6,459 nt of DNA from contig JAIRMF010000145.1 of the NCBI GenBank assembly GCA_031258895.1, positions 1 to 6,459 of the forward strand, given 5' to 3'. The DNA is from Dysgonamonadaceae bacterium. GTDB taxonomy: Bacteria > Bacteroidota > Bacteroidia > Bacteroidales > Azobacteroidaceae. Each line of letters starts with the position of its first letter. The first letter of the stretch is position 1. The notes under the pieces are model-generated. The model had not been told where the DNA came from and searched no databases. It saw nothing but the letters and a program-made list of their open reading frames with translations. This document shows, in pieces, positions 1-6,201 of this stretch. A program made the position numbers and the translations under genes.

Positions 1-2
1 CA

Positions 3-740
3 CAATTTGAGTATGTGATGGGCACAAATCCCGCTTATTTCGGATGCAGTAACAATGATGATAACAGCTATGCCAAGAAAGGTGGTCCGACTTCAGCTTT
101 GCCTGTTGAGAATGTTAACTGGTACGGTGCTATTACTTATTGTAATAAGTTGAGTCTTCTTGAGGGCAAGATGCCGTGTTATTCGGTAAAGTACGCGAAT
201 AGTGAAGAGGTACACTGGGAAGATATAGTTTACTCTGCTATTCCTACGAGTTCTTCTCCTAGTGATACACTTACAAGATGGGATAACGCCTATTGTGATT
301 TCAGTAAAGATGGCTATCGTCTTCCGACCGATTCTGAATGGGAATATGCCGCTCGCGGCAAAAATGGTGCGGATAATTATACCTATGCCGGCAGTGATGA
401 TATTTGCGATGTTGCCTGGTATTGGTACAATACCAATAGTACTTCTTGTACTGTCAACGGTTATTACGGCACTAACCCTGTAGCAACGAAAGACCCCAAT
501 AATCTTGGTCTTTGTGATATGAGTGGTAATGTTCAGGAATGGACTTGGAGCGGGAATGAAGATACCTTTCCCGCAGCTACACTACCCAATGCAGTGCAGG
601 CTTCGGGGTCTGCTCGCGTCTTACGCGGCGGCCGCTGGAACGGCAGCGAGTCCTACTGCCGCGTCTCTTATCGCGGCTACAGCAGCCCGGACCACCGCAC
701 CGGCACTCTCGGCTTCCGGGTTGTGTGCAAGGGGGAGTGA
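3..740 (+). CDS. SUMF1/formylglycine-generating-enzyme-like (C-type lectin fold) protein, 5'-truncated, with a putative DGR variable C-terminus
   Basis: The frame is open to the left edge and already encodes the conserved family stretch QFEYVMGTNPAYF, so the true start lies upstream and the GTG/ATG codons at 15 and 18 are internal. SUMF1-family landmarks follow in order: NWYGAITYCNKLS (about 117-155), YRLPTDSEWEYAARG (315-359), LGLCDMSGNVQEW (about 504-542), RVLRGG (615-632) and LGFRVV (708-725), ending at TGA 738-740. The fold is therefore the FGE/C-type lectin one. The catalytic cysteine that lies in the human FGE motif RCAAR is not present: the aligned segment reads RVSYR. This argues for a binding protein, not a sulfatase-activating enzyme. 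The 3' block is much more GC-rich than the rest and has a run of NNC codons typical of DGR targets (separate entry). Whether there is a signal peptide cannot be seen because the N-terminus is missing. The family call is firm; the ligand is unknown. Confidence 0.9.
   Translation, partial: QFEYVMGTNPAYFGCSNNDDNSYAKKGGPTSALPVENVNWYGAITYCNKLSLLEGKMPCYSVKYANSEEVHWEDIVYSAIPTSSSPSDTLTRWDNAYCDFSKDGYRLPTDSEWEYAARGKNGADNYTYAGSDDICDVAWYWYNTNSTSCTVNGYYGTNPVATKDPNNLGLCDMSGNVQEWTWSGNEDTFPAATLPNAVQASGSARVLRGGRWNGSESYCRVSYRGYSSPDHRTGTLGFRVVCKGE
603..737 (+). other. Putative diversity-generating retroelement variable region (VR) at the 3' end of the SUMF1-fold gene
   Basis: Codons at 633 CGC, 639 AAC, 642 GGC, 645 AGC, 651 TCC, 654 TAC, 669 TAT, 675 GGC, 678 TAC, 681 AGC, 684 AGC, 693 CAC, 699 ACC, 702 GGC and 705 ACT all end in C or T. 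Each can be derived from AAC/AAT by changing only adenines. CTC at 708 likewise fits ATC, the usual Ile before GFR. Between them lie codons that stay constant in such proteins: TGG 636, TGC 657, CGC 660, GTC 663, CGC 672, CCG 687, CGC 696, GGC 711, TTC 714 and CGG 717. By hand count, 601-720 is 84/120 G+C, against 50/120 for 361-480. Known DGRs diversify this surface of C-type-lectin-fold proteins by adenine-specific mutagenesis copied from a template repeat. The GC-rich, nearly adenine-free end (about 708-728) is where an initiation-of-mutagenic-homing site would lie. The left boundary is approximate. No template repeat is present in the window to prove the call. Confidence 0.72.
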
Positions 741-742
741 AA

Positions 743-769
743 AGAGTCCTTAAGGCCCTTAAAGTCTCT
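743..769. terminator. Imperfect palindrome in the convergent intergenic gap (possible terminator and/or DGR-associated hairpin)
   Basis: Two 13-base arms (743-755 and 757-769) flank a single C at 756. They pair at 11 of 13 positions, with an uninterrupted TTAAGG/CCTTAA core, and start three bases after the SUMF1 gene's stop codon. Read on the minus strand, the structure is followed by TTTT, so it could weakly terminate the recF-DUF721 transcript. The plus strand has no following T-run. Known DGRs often carry an inverted repeat just downstream of the VR that helps target recognition, and the position fits that too. Which role applies, if either, is inference. Confidence 0.4.
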
Positions 770-773
770 AAAA

Positions 774-783
774 TCATTAATGA
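774..783. repeat. Perfect 10-base palindrome next to an A8/T8 run
   Basis: TCATTAATGA equals its own reverse complement. It abuts eight A residues (783-790), which read as a T-run on the minus strand directly after the DUF721 stop codon. With the larger palindrome at 743-769 it fills most of the 51-base gap between the convergent genes. It may be part of transcript termination, or it may be a chance AT-rich palindrome. Confidence 0.3.
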
Positions 784-791
784 AAAAAAAC

Positions 792-1085
792 CTACCTGAA
801 AACAATGTCGTCGATAACCTCGCGACCAGCCTTCTCGTTCAACCGCCTGACAAGCTGCTCGCGACATAAAATCAACTCGCTCCTGACTACAGAAGAAGTA
901 ATCTTCGCGTACAGCGTGCGATTGCGTACGTACAACCCGCCCGTGCAACCCGATATGGCGTCGCCCAAAAGATCCCCCCACGCCGATATCGCACGATTCC
1001 GGGCCAACCGCAAAGCAAGCTCCGGATTGTCCGCAAGAAAATCGTCAAGAATACGGCTTATAACCCGGGCGTCGGATGGTCTCAT
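792..1085 (-). CDS. DUF721 (DciA/Zn-ribbon-less RecF-neighbour) family protein
   Basis: This 97-residue protein has the DUF721 pattern: an N-terminal helical part, a Trp-centred segment AWGDLLGDAISGCT (about 35-48), a beta-rich stretch with LYVRNRTLYAKITSSVVRSEL (about 51-71), then a helix ending in RLNEKAG and a final IDDIVF. In Bacteroidota a protein of about this size usually follows recF. DUF721 includes DciA, the loader of the replicative helicase DnaB in bacteria without DnaC. This short form has only the DUF721 core, so a helicase-loading role is plausible but inferred. Its ATG overlaps the recF stop as ATGA (1082-1085), which indicates translational coupling. The stop is TAG at 792-794. 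The call to the family is good; the precise function is not shown by the sequence. Confidence 0.85.
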   Translation of the reverse strand: MRPSDARVISRILDDFLADNPELALRLARNRAISAWGDLLGDAISGCTGGLYVRNRTLYAKITSSVVRSELILCREQLVRRLNEKAGREVIDDIVFR

Positions 1086-2179
1086 GATTCGCTGATTTTA
1101 CCGTCCTCAACATGAAAAATCTTATAATCCCGATCCATGACGGGAAGTATGCCGTCCAAATGCCGACGGCTCGTGCCGGTTATAAAAACCTGGCCGGAAA
1201 GCAGATTAGACGCCAACCTGACGGTCTGTTCCGAACGTGAAGCGTCAAGACTGTCGAAAATATCATCAAGTAGCAGAATCGGTACAACAGAGCCCCTCCC
1301 TGCCAGGTGGTGAAACTGGGCAAGCTTGATAGCTATCAGGCAAGTCTTGTTCTGACCCTCAGACCCAACTTTCCGAACAAGACCGGTCTCGAAAATAAAT
1401 TGCAAATCATCCTTATGAACGCCAACGCCGGTGAAACCAAACCGCCTGTCCTGTTCCCGGCGGGAAGAAATCAGGGTCTCCACGTCGTTGTCGTTAAGCT
1501 GCGATTCGTATCGAAGGTCAATCGTCTCGCCGCCGCCCGAAATCCGTCCGTAATACTCCTTGAAAACAGGGATAAGCTTCTCCGTAAATTCGCTGCGTCT
1601 CGCATGAATCATCCGGCTGCCGGACGCAAGCTGGAGGTCGAGAACATCAAGCAGAGGATCGTTAACCGTCGAAATGTCGTCCCGCAAAAGTGCGTTGCGC
1701 TGCTGCAAAGTACGGTTGTACCGGATCAAAGTCCGAAGATATTCCTTGTCGTACTGACTGATAACCATGTCGATAAATTTGCGCCGCTCCTCGCTGCCGC
1801 CGCGAATCAGCCGGCTGTCGGCAGGCGAAATCATAACCAAAGGAATAAGACCGATATGGTCGGACATGCGTTCGTATTCCTTCTTATTGCGTCGGAAAGT
1901 CTTACCACCGTCAAGCTTGAAACCGCAGCGTATCTCCTCCTCCCCGCCGGCAACAGTATAAAAACCCTGCAAAACACAGTACCCGGCTCCCTGTTTTATC
2001 AGCCTGCTGTCGGGCAGGTTGGTGTGGCTTTTGGTGAACGAAAGATAATACAGAGCATCCATCAGGTTGGTTTTCCCCATGCCGTTGTTGCCAAACAGGT
2101 AATTTATCTTCGGAGAAAAAGTCAGACCCGTCTCGGTAATGTTCTTGAAATTCAGTATGGAGATCCTGTTGATGACCAT
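1082..2179 (-). CDS. recF: DNA replication/repair ATPase RecF
   Basis: RecF is a cytoplasmic SMC-like ABC ATPase that binds gapped DNA with RecO/RecR and helps load RecA at single-strand gaps. The 365-residue product has the family's usual length and order: INRISILNFKNI at the N-terminus, Walker A GNNGMGKTN (residues 30-38), the RecF signature LIRGGSEERRKFID (124-137), GVHKDDLQF (253-261), the ABC signature region SEGQNKT (273-279), and Walker B PILLLDDIFDSLDASR (300-315), followed by a switch region ending FITGTSRRHL. I chose the ATG at 2177-2179. The open frame runs further upstream, but that part overlaps the preceding gene and shows no RecF similarity; the canonical RecF N-terminus begins at this Met. 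The start is 2 bases after the TAA of the cytochrome gene, and the end overlaps DUF721 by 4 bases. By hand count, 1501-1560 is 57% G+C against 42% at 5821-5880 in gpsA, so this part may be richer in G+C, though only those two blocks were counted. Confidence 0.95.
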   Translation of the reverse strand: MVINRISILNFKNITETGLTFSPKINYLFGNNGMGKTNLMDALYYLSFTKSHTNLPDSRLIKQGAGYCVLQGFYTVAGGEEEIRCGFKLDGGKTFRRNKKEYERMSDHIGLIPLVMISPADSRLIRGGSEERRKFIDMVISQYDKEYLRTLIRYNRTLQQRNALLRDDISTVNDPLLDVLDLQLASGSRMIHARRSEFTEKLIPVFKEYYGRISGGGETIDLRYESQLNDNDVETLISSRREQDRRFGFTGVGVHKDDLQFIFETGLVRKVGSEGQNKTCLIAIKLAQFHHLAGRGSVVPILLLDDIFDSLDASRSEQTVRLASNLLSGQVFITGTSRRHLDGILPVMDRDYKIFHVEDGKISES

Positions 2180-2181
2180 GA

Positions 2182-3753
2182 TTACTGTAAAGCCGGTTGG
2201 GTTACTTCCGCCTCGCAGACTACCCGGAAGCCGATTCCCTTCACGTCGGAATACCACCAGATACTCTTTGGCTGTTGCGGATCGGTTTTTAACCATGACG
2301 CATGTCTGGAATGGTCACGGGCGGCAGAACGAAGCTCAGCTGCATCGGAAGTGTAACTGCCCCCCCTCACGACGTACTCTTCGCCCTCGGTCACAAGCGG
2401 GTCGGTACAGTCGCCGAGTTTTGCATACGCATCCCGGTCGTAGCGGTCGGCACAGTATTCCATAACGTTGCCAAGCATGTTTTTCAGTCCGAACGGGTTT
2501 GGCTGTACGTCATCCGGCGTCTGGGTGCGATTCTTACTGTTATTAGCATAAACTGCATAGTCGGAAATTATTCCTGTCTCAGCCTTAAAAAACTTGCGCA
2601 AAAAACCCTGATTGGAATATGCGGACGGTTTGCCTGCGAAGAAATATGGAGTCTCCGTGCCGCCGCGAGCCGCGTATTCCCATTCCGCTTCGGTAGGCAG
2701 CCGGTATTTCTTCCCCGTCACCAAAGATAACCACTGACAGAATGTTTGAGCGCCGTAATGCGTCATCGTTATCGCGGGACGTTGGCCTCCTCCCCAGCCC
2801 TGGTCCGGATATCCGAACGGAGGCGTAGGACCCGATACGGCGTCTACATCGGGACGGCTGTTGTTCGCAAAAACGTTTTCAGGCGGAGTGCGTCCTTCAC
2901 TCATCGTCTTCGAATAGAACGCCCAATACATGTCCCAAGTTACCTCCGTTTCCGAAATGAAAAAGCGGCTCAGAGTTACGTTGTGTACCGGGCCTTCGTC
3001 GGAATTGCGGAATTGTTCGTCGTCGGGACTGCCCATCTTGAATGTGCCCCCGGAAATAGCTGCCATGTTGAACGAAACGGCTGTGCCGGGTATTTGTTCC
3101 GTAAATGAGGTAAACTCGTGTACAGGGGTTGCGGCTTTGAAAAATTTCGAGGCGTCCGTAGTCTGATAGGTTACCTCTTCCATCTTTAATGAGCCGTGTT
3201 TGTAGTTGGGATTATAGTGTCCCGCGTCAAGATGGCAGGAGATACATTGCAGGTTGAGTTTCTTTTCGTTTTCTTCGTAATACAGATGGGCGGTAATACC
3301 TTCGTCCTCGATGTTCTCGGGGAAAAGATTGTGATGGCAGTCCTTGCAGGACTCGTTCGGAATGTACTTGATGGCCTCGTCAAGTTCCGATTTCTTGTCC
3401 CATTCGTATTTGGAACTGTCCTTGAACATGTAGGCCCAAAGATCGCGAATGCCAAGGTTGATCTTTGCAGAATAGTACGCTACAGTGCTGTTTTTCGGCG
3501 GCAGATGGCAATCGACACAATGTACCCGCGTCCCGCTCCTGTTAGTATAGTGTACCGACTGCTTCCAACTCGTTTCCACATGTGGATGTACATGACACTT
3601 GGAACAGGATTCGTCGGTTGAATAGTATACCGAAATTTGATAGGTAGAACAAAAAACGCCGATCCCTATCAGAATGCCCAAAACCAAATAAAATGATTTG
3701 CGTTTGAAAAAGGCTTCTTTTTCTTTGTCGGAATAATAGTTTGTATATCTCAT
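2182..3753 (-). CDS. Membrane-anchored tetraheme NapC/NrfH-type cytochrome c fused to a SUMF1-like domain
   Basis: The product has 523 residues from the ATG at 3751-3753. A TTG at 3765 would add four residues but is less likely. Residues 21-42 form one N-terminal membrane anchor. Four CXXCH haem c sites follow: CSKCH (50-54), CVDCH (79-83), CKDCH (136-140) and CISCH (170-174). The context around the first two (SCSKCHVHPHVETSWKQS, CVDCHLP) is that of the NapC/NirT/NrfH family, which takes electrons from menaquinol to periplasmic reductases. From about 226 to the end lies a SUMF1-like domain: ISGGTFKMGSPDDE, YRLPTEAEWEYAARGG, NPFGLKNMLGNV, VVRGGSY, IGFRVV. The segment matching the FGE motif RCAAR reads RSAAR, and the residue five before it is Ala, so both catalytic cysteines are absent. 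Formylglycine generation is unlikely; a structural, binding or electron-transfer-partner role is inferred. No nrfA or other reductase gene is in the window. The 2-base gap to recF suggests co-transcription with it. Confidence 0.9.
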   Translation of the reverse strand: MRYTNYYSDKEKEAFFKRKSFYLVLGILIGIGVFCSTYQISVYYSTDESCSKCHVHPHVETSWKQSVHYTNRSGTRVHCVDCHLPPKNSTVAYYSAKINLGIRDLWAYMFKDSSKYEWDKKSELDEAIKYIPNESCKDCHHNLFPENIEDEGITAHLYYEENEKKLNLQCISCHLDAGHYNPNYKHGSLKMEEVTYQTTDASKFFKAATPVHEFTSFTEQIPGTAVSFNMAAISGGTFKMGSPDDEQFRNSDEGPVHNVTLSRFFISETEVTWDMYWAFYSKTMSEGRTPPENVFANNSRPDVDAVSGPTPPFGYPDQGWGGGQRPAITMTHYGAQTFCQWLSLVTGKKYRLPTEAEWEYAARGGTETPYFFAGKPSAYSNQGFLRKFFKAETGIISDYAVYANNSKNRTQTPDDVQPNPFGLKNMLGNVMEYCADRYDRDAYAKLGDCTDPLVTEGEEYVVRGGSYTSDAAELRSAARDHSRHASWLKTDPQQPKSIWWYSDVKGIGFRVVCEAEVTQPALQ

Positions 3754-3775
3754 CTTTTTATGCAAAAGTTAATTT

Positions 3776-3812
3776 CGGATGTGACCGCTAAGTTGTTATG
3801 CTAAGCGGATGT
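3776..3812 (-). promoter_or_regulatory. Inverted repeat flanked by direct repeats upstream of the cytochrome-SUMF1 gene (possible operator or leader hairpin)
   Basis: In the 105-base gap between the kinase and the cytochrome gene, CCGCTAAG (3785-3792) and CTAAGCGG (3801-3808) form an inverted repeat with 7 of 8 pairs and an 8-base spacer. CGGATGT occurs on both sides as a direct repeat (3776-3782 and 3806-3812). This is the only intergenic space of any size on the minus strand, so it most likely holds the promoter for the cytochrome-recF-DUF721 set. A TACCTTTA at 3819-3812 on the minus strand resembles the Bacteroidota -7 box, but I see no matching TTTG at the expected distance. The regulator, if any, is unknown. 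Confidence 0.35.
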
Positions 3813-3858
3813 AAAGGTAAGGATTTTTTGTCACATGATTATATTTCGGCATTCGGTT

Positions 3859-5178
3859 TCACATTGTTTTCAGTTCGATTACGAAGGTTGTGCCTTTCCC
3901 GATTTCCGATCTTGCAACATAGATCCTGCCTTTGCTGTATGATTCGATGATCCGTTTTACAAGTGACAACCCAAGTCCCCAGCCGCGTTGTTTGGTGGTG
4001 TAGCCGGGATGAAAAATCGCCTCAAATTTTGACTTGGGAATGCCTTTGCCGCTGTCCGTTATGTTTAAGAGCACCCTTTTTTTCTTCTCAACAGCGGTAA
4101 TCCGAATCGTACCTTGCCCCTCCATCGCGTCCGCAGCATTTTTTACGAGATTTTCAATGACCCAGCCAAAGAGCGATTCGTTCATCAACACCTTGATAGG
4201 TTTTTTCGGGAAATACGTCCGGATGACAACCTTTGACGAAATACGATGCGACATGTATTCTACCGCGTGGGTGACGCCTTCGCGCAGGTACATCGGTTCG
4301 GATTTCGCTTCCGAGCCGATTTTGGAAAACCGCTCGGCAATGGTCTTTAGCCGCTGTACATCCTTATCTATTTCCAAAAGCAATGTCGGTTCCAAGTTTT
4401 TGGTTTTGAGGTATTCGAGCCAAGCCATCAATGAAGAAATAGGTGTTCCCAACTGATGGGCCGTTTCTTTGGAAAGTCCTACCCATACGCGGTTTTGCTC
4501 GGCTTTTTTCGTGCTACTGAGTGCAATAAACGAAACAAGAATGAAGACAAAAACAACACCTAATTGCACGTACGGAAAAATTTGCAGTTGCTTCAACACG
4601 GTCGAATCGTCGTAATAAACTTTCTGTACGGAATCTTCGCTAAATTTTATTTCTATCGGGTCATGTTTCTTTGAAAACTTCCTGAGTTTACGGTCAAGTA
4701 ATTCGCGGTTGTTTGTGATAATTGTTGAAAAGTCGAAATATTCCTGTGCATCGGCGGTTGCGTTCCGTTCGGGATTTATGTTTTCCAATTTTGGCGACAG
4801 TATGTTTCTGAATGTTGATATCTCACCCGTTTCGTCGGTCATGATCACGGGGATGGTAGAGTTGCCGCTGACGATGCGTGAAGTTAACAGGGTATCGTAG
4901 TTCACAAGGACATTGTCGATAATTTGCCTGATTTCAATGTTATTTTGCTTGTTGAGGTTTGTGAGGTATTCTTCGTTCAAAATAGCCTGAGAGGTCATAA
5001 CTCCAATGGTTGCCGCCCACAGTTCGATTTTTTTGCGTTCTTCTTCTTTCAGTCGGTCGGTCAACAGGTTTGTTACCCACACAGAGGCGATGGCTATGAC
5101 TATAGCCGTGAATATAAACAGGTATCGTAATGTCTTATTCAATCCGAATTGTTTTGTTTTGACTGATAGCGAGGCCAT
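3859..5178 (-). CDS. Two-TM sensor histidine kinase (HisKA-HATPase), orphan in this window
   Basis: The product has 439 residues from the ATG at 5176-5178. A TTG directly before it is a weaker alternative. TM1 is about 18-39 and TM2 about 203-222. They enclose an extracytoplasmic sensor region of roughly 160 residues without a motif I recognise. The cytoplasmic part carries the phospho-acceptor motif SKETAHQLGTPIS with His241, the N-box NLVKNAADAM (N347), the G1 box DSGKGIP (375-381), the F box IFHPGYTT (388-395) and the G2 box GWGLGLSLVKRI (399-410). All ATP-binding boxes look intact, so it should be an active kinase that autophosphorylates and passes phosphate to a response regulator. No response regulator is in the window, so partner and stimulus are unknown. 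It starts 10 bases after the gpsA stop, which suggests read-through from gpsA. It ends 105 bases before the cytochrome-SUMF1 gene. Confidence 0.93.
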   Translation of the reverse strand: MASLSVKTKQFGLNKTLRYLFIFTAIVIAIASVWVTNLLTDRLKEEERKKIELWAATIGVMTSQAILNEEYLTNLNKQNNIEIRQIIDNVLVNYDTLLTSRIVSGNSTIPVIMTDETGEISTFRNILSPKLENINPERNATADAQEYFDFSTIITNNRELLDRKLRKFSKKHDPIEIKFSEDSVQKVYYDDSTVLKQLQIFPYVQLGVVFVFILVSFIALSSTKKAEQNRVWVGLSKETAHQLGTPISSLMAWLEYLKTKNLEPTLLLEIDKDVQRLKTIAERFSKIGSEAKSEPMYLREGVTHAVEYMSHRISSKVVIRTYFPKKPIKVLMNESLFGWVIENLVKNAADAMEGQGTIRITAVEKKKRVLLNITDSGKGIPKSKFEAIFHPGYTTKQRGWGLGLSLVKRIIESYSKGRIYVARSEIGKGTTFVIELKTM

Positions 5179-5188
5179 CAATTTTCTG

Positions 5189-6184
5189 CTATTTGAATGT
5201 ATCGGTCAGCTTTTGTATGGTCGGAATTGCGGATTTACGCTCATACAATATTCCGTGAACGGCGTCGAGGATAGGCATCTCGACCTTATGTACGGCGTTG
5301 ATTTCCATGATACATTTTGTTCCGAAATAACCCTCGGCGATCATTTCCATTTCGAGTTGAGCAGTTTTCACGGAGTATCCTTTGCCTATCATGGTACCGA
5401 AAATACGGTTACGTGAGAAGCGTGAATAGGCGGTAACGAGGAGGTCTCCGAGGTAGACGGAGGCTGAAATGTTACGTCCGTTTGGGGCGACGGCGTCGAT
5501 GAATCGTGACATCTCGGTAATGGCGTTGGCGATTAATATTGCCTGAAAGTTGTCGCCATATTTCAACCCGTGGCAGATTCCCACAGCTACGGCGTAGACG
5601 TTTTTAAGGACGGAAGCGTACTCTATTCCCTCCACATCATAACTTGTGGAAGTACGTGTAAAATGGGTATTAAACATTTGGGCTATCAGTTTTCCTCTGG
5701 CATTATTTTTACTGCCGACCGTCAGGTAAGACAGGCGTTCGAGGGCGACCTCTTCGGCATGGCACGGTCCTCCCAGCACTCCGATGTTCTCTTCGGATAC
5801 GCCGTATTTTTCCGCAAAATAATTTGCGACAGGCATGTTTTCTTCGGGGATTATGCCTTTAATTGCGGAAACGATGGTTTTGTCTTTCAGCGAAACGCGC
5901 AGTCTACTGAGGTGCATTTTGAGGAACGGTGAGGGGATTGCAAAGATAAGTGTGTTACATCGCTTCACTATGTCGTTTATGCTACCGCAAAACATAATGT
6001 GGTCGAGGTCGAATTTTACACCCGTCAGGTAAGTAGGATTATGTCCGTAGTTTTTAAACTCTTCAATTTGTTCCGGTCTTCGAATGTACCAGTAGAAATC
6101 ATGTTGAGTCATGGCGATGATTTTAGCCAGTGCGGTAGCCCAACTACCGCCGCCCATAATACCGACTTTTCCAAGTGATTCCAT
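5189..6184 (-). CDS. gpsA: Glycerol-3-phosphate dehydrogenase [NAD(P)+]
   Basis: GpsA reduces dihydroxyacetone phosphate to sn-glycerol 3-phosphate with NAD(P)H in the cytoplasm, supplying the backbone for phospholipids. The 331-residue product has the normal length. It shows the N-terminal Rossmann motif GIMGGGSWATALA (8-20; the common form is GAGSWGTALA), FAIPSPFL (81-88), SAIKG with Lys109, GGPCHAEEV (138-146), the catalytic-domain segment LKNVYAVAVGICHGLKYGDN with Lys194, GDLLVTAYSRFSRNR (246-260), and MPILDAVHGILY near the C-terminus. The ATG at 6182-6184 gives the canonical start, with the Rossmann strand immediately after it. It lies 17 bases downstream of lysS on the same strand, a pairing I recall from other Bacteroidales, and is followed after 10 bases by the kinase. 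No strong ribosome binding site precedes it, as is usual in this phylum. Confidence 0.95.
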   Translation of the reverse strand: MESLGKVGIMGGGSWATALAKIIAMTQHDFYWYIRRPEQIEEFKNYGHNPTYLTGVKFDLDHIMFCGSINDIVKRCNTLIFAIPSPFLKMHLSRLRVSLKDKTIVSAIKGIIPEENMPVANYFAEKYGVSEENIGVLGGPCHAEEVALERLSYLTVGSKNNARGKLIAQMFNTHFTRTSTSYDVEGIEYASVLKNVYAVAVGICHGLKYGDNFQAILIANAITEMSRFIDAVAPNGRNISASVYLGDLLVTAYSRFSRNRIFGTMIGKGYSVKTAQLEMEMIAEGYFGTKCIMEINAVHKVEMPILDAVHGILYERKSAIPTIQKLTDTFK

Positions 6185-6201
6185 GGATAAATGATCAGAA
6201 G

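Noticed and set aside
15..20. GTG/ATG as the start of the SUMF1 gene
   Set aside because: The frame stays open to the window edge, and the residues before it (QFEY) belong to the conserved SUMF1 motif, so the start is upstream.
577..981. 134-codon minus-strand frame spanning the VR and the convergent junction
   Set aside because: It crosses the end of the SUMF1 gene and overlaps DUF721 in another frame. The arginine- and cysteine-rich composition reflects the GC-rich VR, not a protein.
2180..2296. Longer RecF N-terminus starting near 2296
   Set aside because: The extra residues lie inside the cytochrome-SUMF1 gene in another frame and show no RecF character. The family N-terminus begins at the ATG at 2179.
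1307..2356. 349-codon plus-strand open frame opposite recF
   Set aside because: It is antisense to an unmistakable recF with all ATPase motifs, has no recognisable domain and is rich in low-complexity residues. It is a shadow frame.
3070..3753. Stand-alone NrfH of a nitrite reductase pair
   Set aside because: The frame continues without a stop into the SUMF1-like domain, and no NrfA-type multihaem gene is nearby.
3812..3819. TACCTTTA on the minus strand as a Bacteroidota -7 box
   Set aside because: The last base differs from the consensus and no TTTG-like -33 box lies 19-21 bases upstream, so I mention it but do not list it as a promoter.
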